From NCBI GenBank assembly GCA_963709555.1, contig CAVPWR010000008.1, positions 310,001 to 374,000 of the forward strand: a stretch of 64,000 nt of DNA. The letters are read 5' to 3'. The notes beneath the pieces were generated by a model that was given only the letters and a program-made list of their open reading frames with translations, was not told the origin of the DNA and searched no databases. The first letter of the stretch is position 1. Every line of letters starts with the position of its first letter. This DNA comes from Sulfurisoma sp963709555 (GTDB taxonomy: Bacteria > Pseudomonadota > Gammaproteobacteria > Burkholderiales > Rhodocyclaceae). Position numbers and translations under genes: made by a program. This document shows, piece by piece, positions 60,700 to 64,000 of this stretch.

Positions 60700-61677
60700 A
60701 TGCCGAACCGGCGCAAGACCTATTCTTCCTGTGCCGGCTGCGGCACCGATTTCACCAAACCGCTGCCGTGGAGCGCCCGCTGCCCTGGCTGCGCGCGCTT
60801 CCTCGGCGTGGCCGCAAAGATGGCCGATGCGCAGGGGGCGGACGGCAGCGGGACCGGTTCGTCGCTGCTGCGCCTGGGCAGGGCCTTGCTGCTGGTCGTG
60901 GCCGTGGTGATCGGCTACTCCCTGTTTGCCGCGAAGCCGGGGCCGGATGGCGCCGCGAAGCCAGCCGGGGAATCGTCTGCCGTGGCCGCCGTGACGCCGG
61001 ACCCTGCCCGCCGGCAGCGTGAGGCCGAGGCCCAGCGCCAGCGGGCGAAAGAGGTCGCGGAGTGCCCCGAGGGCGAGATGGCGACGCAGACCGCGCATGG
61101 CAACGTGCCCGCCAATGCCATGGCGGTCGCCTCGCGCTTCGGCTCCTTGCGCTTTGCCTACAATCCGGCGCTGGCGCCCGAATCCGTCGCCGAAGCGCGG
61201 TTGTCCGGGATGATCTCGGCGGCGGCACAGGCCTGGTCGGCGTGCGGCATCCGCGGTGAATTTTCAGGTACCACCCAGGAACTGGCCGGTGCAGCGAACA
61301 GCTTCGTCGTCCAGTGGTACAACTCCGAGGGCGTGCCGATCGCCGGCTACCGCAAGGGCGCCACGATCTATCTCAATGCCGGGCACTACCAGGCCCTGCG
61401 CGCGCATTCCGAGGCCTACGCCCTCGACGTGATGCAGCACCTGATCTCGCATGAGATGGGCCATGCCTTCGGCCTGATCGAGCACAGCGCACGCTGCGTC
61501 GACGTGATGGCCACCGAGGACAGCTTCGACAAGTGCGACCGCGAACCGGCGGCACCGCGTACCCTGCAGGACAGCGGCAAGATCTTCTTCATCAAGGGGC
61601 AGGCCTTTCCGACCGCCTGCGACATCAAGCGCTGCCGCCAAGTCAATGGCCTGAGCGAGACGGTACCCGGCGGCTAG
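60700..61677 (+). CDS. Membrane-anchored matrixin-like zinc peptidase with zinc-ribbon N-terminus
   Basis: 325 residues. The N-terminus has two CxxC pairs (CAGCG and CPGCA) spaced like a zinc ribbon, then one membrane helix (about 58-77). The rest should face the periplasm. The catalytic motif is HEMGHAFGLIEH (HExxHxxGxxH) with a VDVMA Met-turn 8 residues later, as in metzincins. Six cysteines follow or flank the domain. The ATG at 60700 has AGGA 7 nt upstream; a GTG at 60694 is possible. Substrate and role are unknown. It converges with dnaJ, overlapping by 4 nt. Confidence 0.78.
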   Translation: MPNRRKTYSSCAGCGTDFTKPLPWSARCPGCARFLGVAAKMADAQGADGSGTGSSLLRLGRALLLVVAVVIGYSLFAAKPGPDGAAKPAGESSAVAAVTPDPARRQREAEAQRQRAKEVAECPEGEMATQTAHGNVPANAMAVASRFGSLRFAYNPALAPESVAEARLSGMISAAAQAWSACGIRGEFSGTTQELAGAANSFVVQWYNSEGVPIAGYRKGATIYLNAGHYQALRAHSEAYALDVMQHLISHEMGHAFGLIEHSARCVDVMATEDSFDKCDREPAAPRTLQDSGKIFFIKGQAFPTACDIKRCRQVNGLSETVPGG

Positions 61678-62801
61678 CCGGCGAAGAAATCCTTGACGCG
61701 GTCCATCCAGCTCTGCGCCCGCGGATTGTGGCGGGTGGCGTTCTTCTGGCTCTCGTCCTCGAACTCGCGCAGCAACTCCTTCTGGCGGTCGGTGAGCTTC
61801 ACCGGCGTTTCGACCACGACGTGGCAGAGCAGATCGCCATGGCTGATGGAGCGCACGCCCTTGATGCCCTTGCCGCGCAGGCGGAAGGCCTTGCCGGTCT
61901 GCGTCTCGGCGGGCACCTTGAGCTTGGCCACGCCGTCGAGCGTCGGGATCTCGATCTCGCCGCCGAGCGCGGCCGTGGTGAAGGACACCGGCATTTCGCA
62001 GTGCAGGTCGTCGTGGTCGCGCTGGAACACGGCGTGCGGCTTGAGGTGGATTTGCACGTAGAGATCGCCGGGCGGGCCGCCGTTGACGCCGGGTTCCCCC
62101 TCGCCTGAGAGGCGGATGCGATCGCCCTCGTCGATGCCGGAGGGAATCTTGACCGACAGCGTCTTGTGCTGCTTGACGCGGCCGGCGCCGTGGCAGTTGC
62201 CGCAAGGATCGGCGATGTAGCGCCCGGTGCCGTGGCATTTGGGGCAGGTCTGCTGGATCGAGAAGAAGCCCTGTTGCATGCGCACCTGGCCATGGCCGCC
62301 GCAGGTCGGGCAGGTCGCCGGCGAGGTGCCCTTCTTGGCGCCGCTGCCGTTGCAACTCTCGCACTCGGCCATGGTCGGGATGCGTATGCGCGTCTCGGTG
62401 CCGCGCGCGGCTTCCTCGAGGGTGATTTCGAGGTTGTAGCGCAGGTCGGCACCGCGGTAGACATTGGAGCGGCCGCCGCCACCGCGGCCGCCGCCGAAGA
62501 TGTCGCCGAAGATGTCGCCGAAGGCGTCGGCGAAGCCGCCCATGCCGGCGCCACCCTGGCCGCCGCCCATCGAGGAATCGACGCCGGCATGGCCGAACTG
62601 GTCATAGGCCGGGCGTTTCTGCGCGTCGGAGAGGATTTCGTAGGCTTCCTTGGCCTCCTTGAAATGCTCCTCCGCCTTGGGGTTGTCCGGATTGCGGTCC
62701 GGGTGGTGCTTCATGGCCAGCCGGCGGTAGGCCTTCTTGATCTCGTCGTCGGATGCGTCGCGATTGACGCCGAGGACTTCGTAATAGTCGCGTTTTGCCA
62801 T
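61674..62801 (-). CDS. dnaJ: Chaperone protein DnaJ
   Basis: 375 residues. The J domain has HPD at 33-35, a Gly/Phe-rich linker (GGGQGGAGMGGFADAFGD) follows, and four zinc repeats CxxCxGxG are present (CESCNGSG, CPTCGGHG, CPKCHGTG, CGNCHGAG). The C-terminal substrate domains follow. It is a DnaK co-chaperone, located 76 nt downstream of dnaK with a hairpin between them. Confidence 0.97.
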   Translation of the reverse strand: MAKRDYYEVLGVNRDASDDEIKKAYRRLAMKHHPDRNPDNPKAEEHFKEAKEAYEILSDAQKRPAYDQFGHAGVDSSMGGGQGGAGMGGFADAFGDIFGDIFGGGRGGGGRSNVYRGADLRYNLEITLEEAARGTETRIRIPTMAECESCNGSGAKKGTSPATCPTCGGHGQVRMQQGFFSIQQTCPKCHGTGRYIADPCGNCHGAGRVKQHKTLSVKIPSGIDEGDRIRLSGEGEPGVNGGPPGDLYVQIHLKPHAVFQRDHDDLHCEMPVSFTTAALGGEIEIPTLDGVAKLKVPAETQTGKAFRLRGKGIKGVRSISHGDLLCHVVVETPVKLTDRQKELLREFEDESQKNATRHNPRAQSWMDRVKDFFAG

Positions 62802-62818
62802 GACTGTCTCTTGGAAGC

Positions 62819-62861
62819 GTGAATGGGCCGCGGCTAGGAATTAGCCGACGGCCCGCTTCAC
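62819..62861 (-). other. Stem-loop between dnaK and dnaJ
   Basis: On the minus strand GTGAA...TTCAC, GGGCCG...CGGCCC and CGGCTA...TAGCCG nest into one long stem with small bulges and a loop of about 5 nt. No T-run follows, so it may be an RNA-processing or partial attenuation element that lowers dnaJ relative to dnaK. Confidence 0.65.
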
Positions 62862-62877
62862 TGGTGTTGCCGGCGGA

Positions 62878-64000
<1,123 letters not shown>

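Overview
The window looks like a chromosomal segment of a GC-rich betaproteobacterium, most likely Rhodocyclales or a close relative. That placement is inferred from gene content: cbb3 oxidase with its assembly genes, FNR, HemN, class I PhaC, FolE2, QueG/TsaE/AmiC, a betaproteobacterial-style PilV/W/X/Y1/E cluster, and rpsP-rimM-trmD-rplS. No insertion sequence, prophage or CRISPR array was seen.

Layout. 1-4.6 kb: partial hypothetical gene, thioredoxin-like protein, pyrF, then the ribosomal operon rpsP-rimM-trmD-rplS. 4.6-10.5 kb: a GGDEF/EAL protein facing a minus-strand xseB-ispA-dxs-folE2 run. 10.7-17.7 kb: Rieske oxygenase, EamA permease, SpoIIAA-like protein, sulfurtransferase, queG, tsaE, amiC, ribF. 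17.7-22.4 kb: ileS-lspA-fkpB-ispH. 22.6-32 kb: a TonB-like protein and a minus-strand fimT-pilV-pilW-pilX-pilY1-pilE cluster. 32.3-33.2 kb: tRNA-Thr and a short-chain dehydrogenase. 33.2-42 kb: ccoI-ccoS, a candidate small RNA, ccoN-O-Q-P-G-H and small membrane proteins. 42-54 kb: an oxygen/nitric-oxide related region with hemerythrins, Usp, PhaC, nitronate monooxygenase, a soluble MCP-like protein, a flavodiiron-like metallo-beta-lactamase, an NnrS-like membrane protein, two Crp/Fnr regulators, hemN and a DsbD_2-type protein. 54-64 kb: cytochrome b561, secF-secD-yajC-tgt-queA, tRNA-Leu, a zinc peptidase, dnaJ and partial dnaK.

The strongest theme is low-oxygen respiration. Five FNR-type boxes lie between 35.9 and 52.0 kb. 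They precede ccoN, a universal stress protein, a hemerythrin operon, hemN/fnr, and an apparently gene-less stretch that ends in a strong terminator and looks like an FNR-activated small RNA gene of about 100 nt. The window also encodes an FNR with its cluster cysteines and a second Crp/Fnr protein without them.

A caution: ileS, ispH, pilY1, the short-chain dehydrogenase and the NnrS-like gene are each broken by small indels although conserved sequence continues in other frames. Two of them are essential genes in most bacteria, so sequence error is likelier than true decay.
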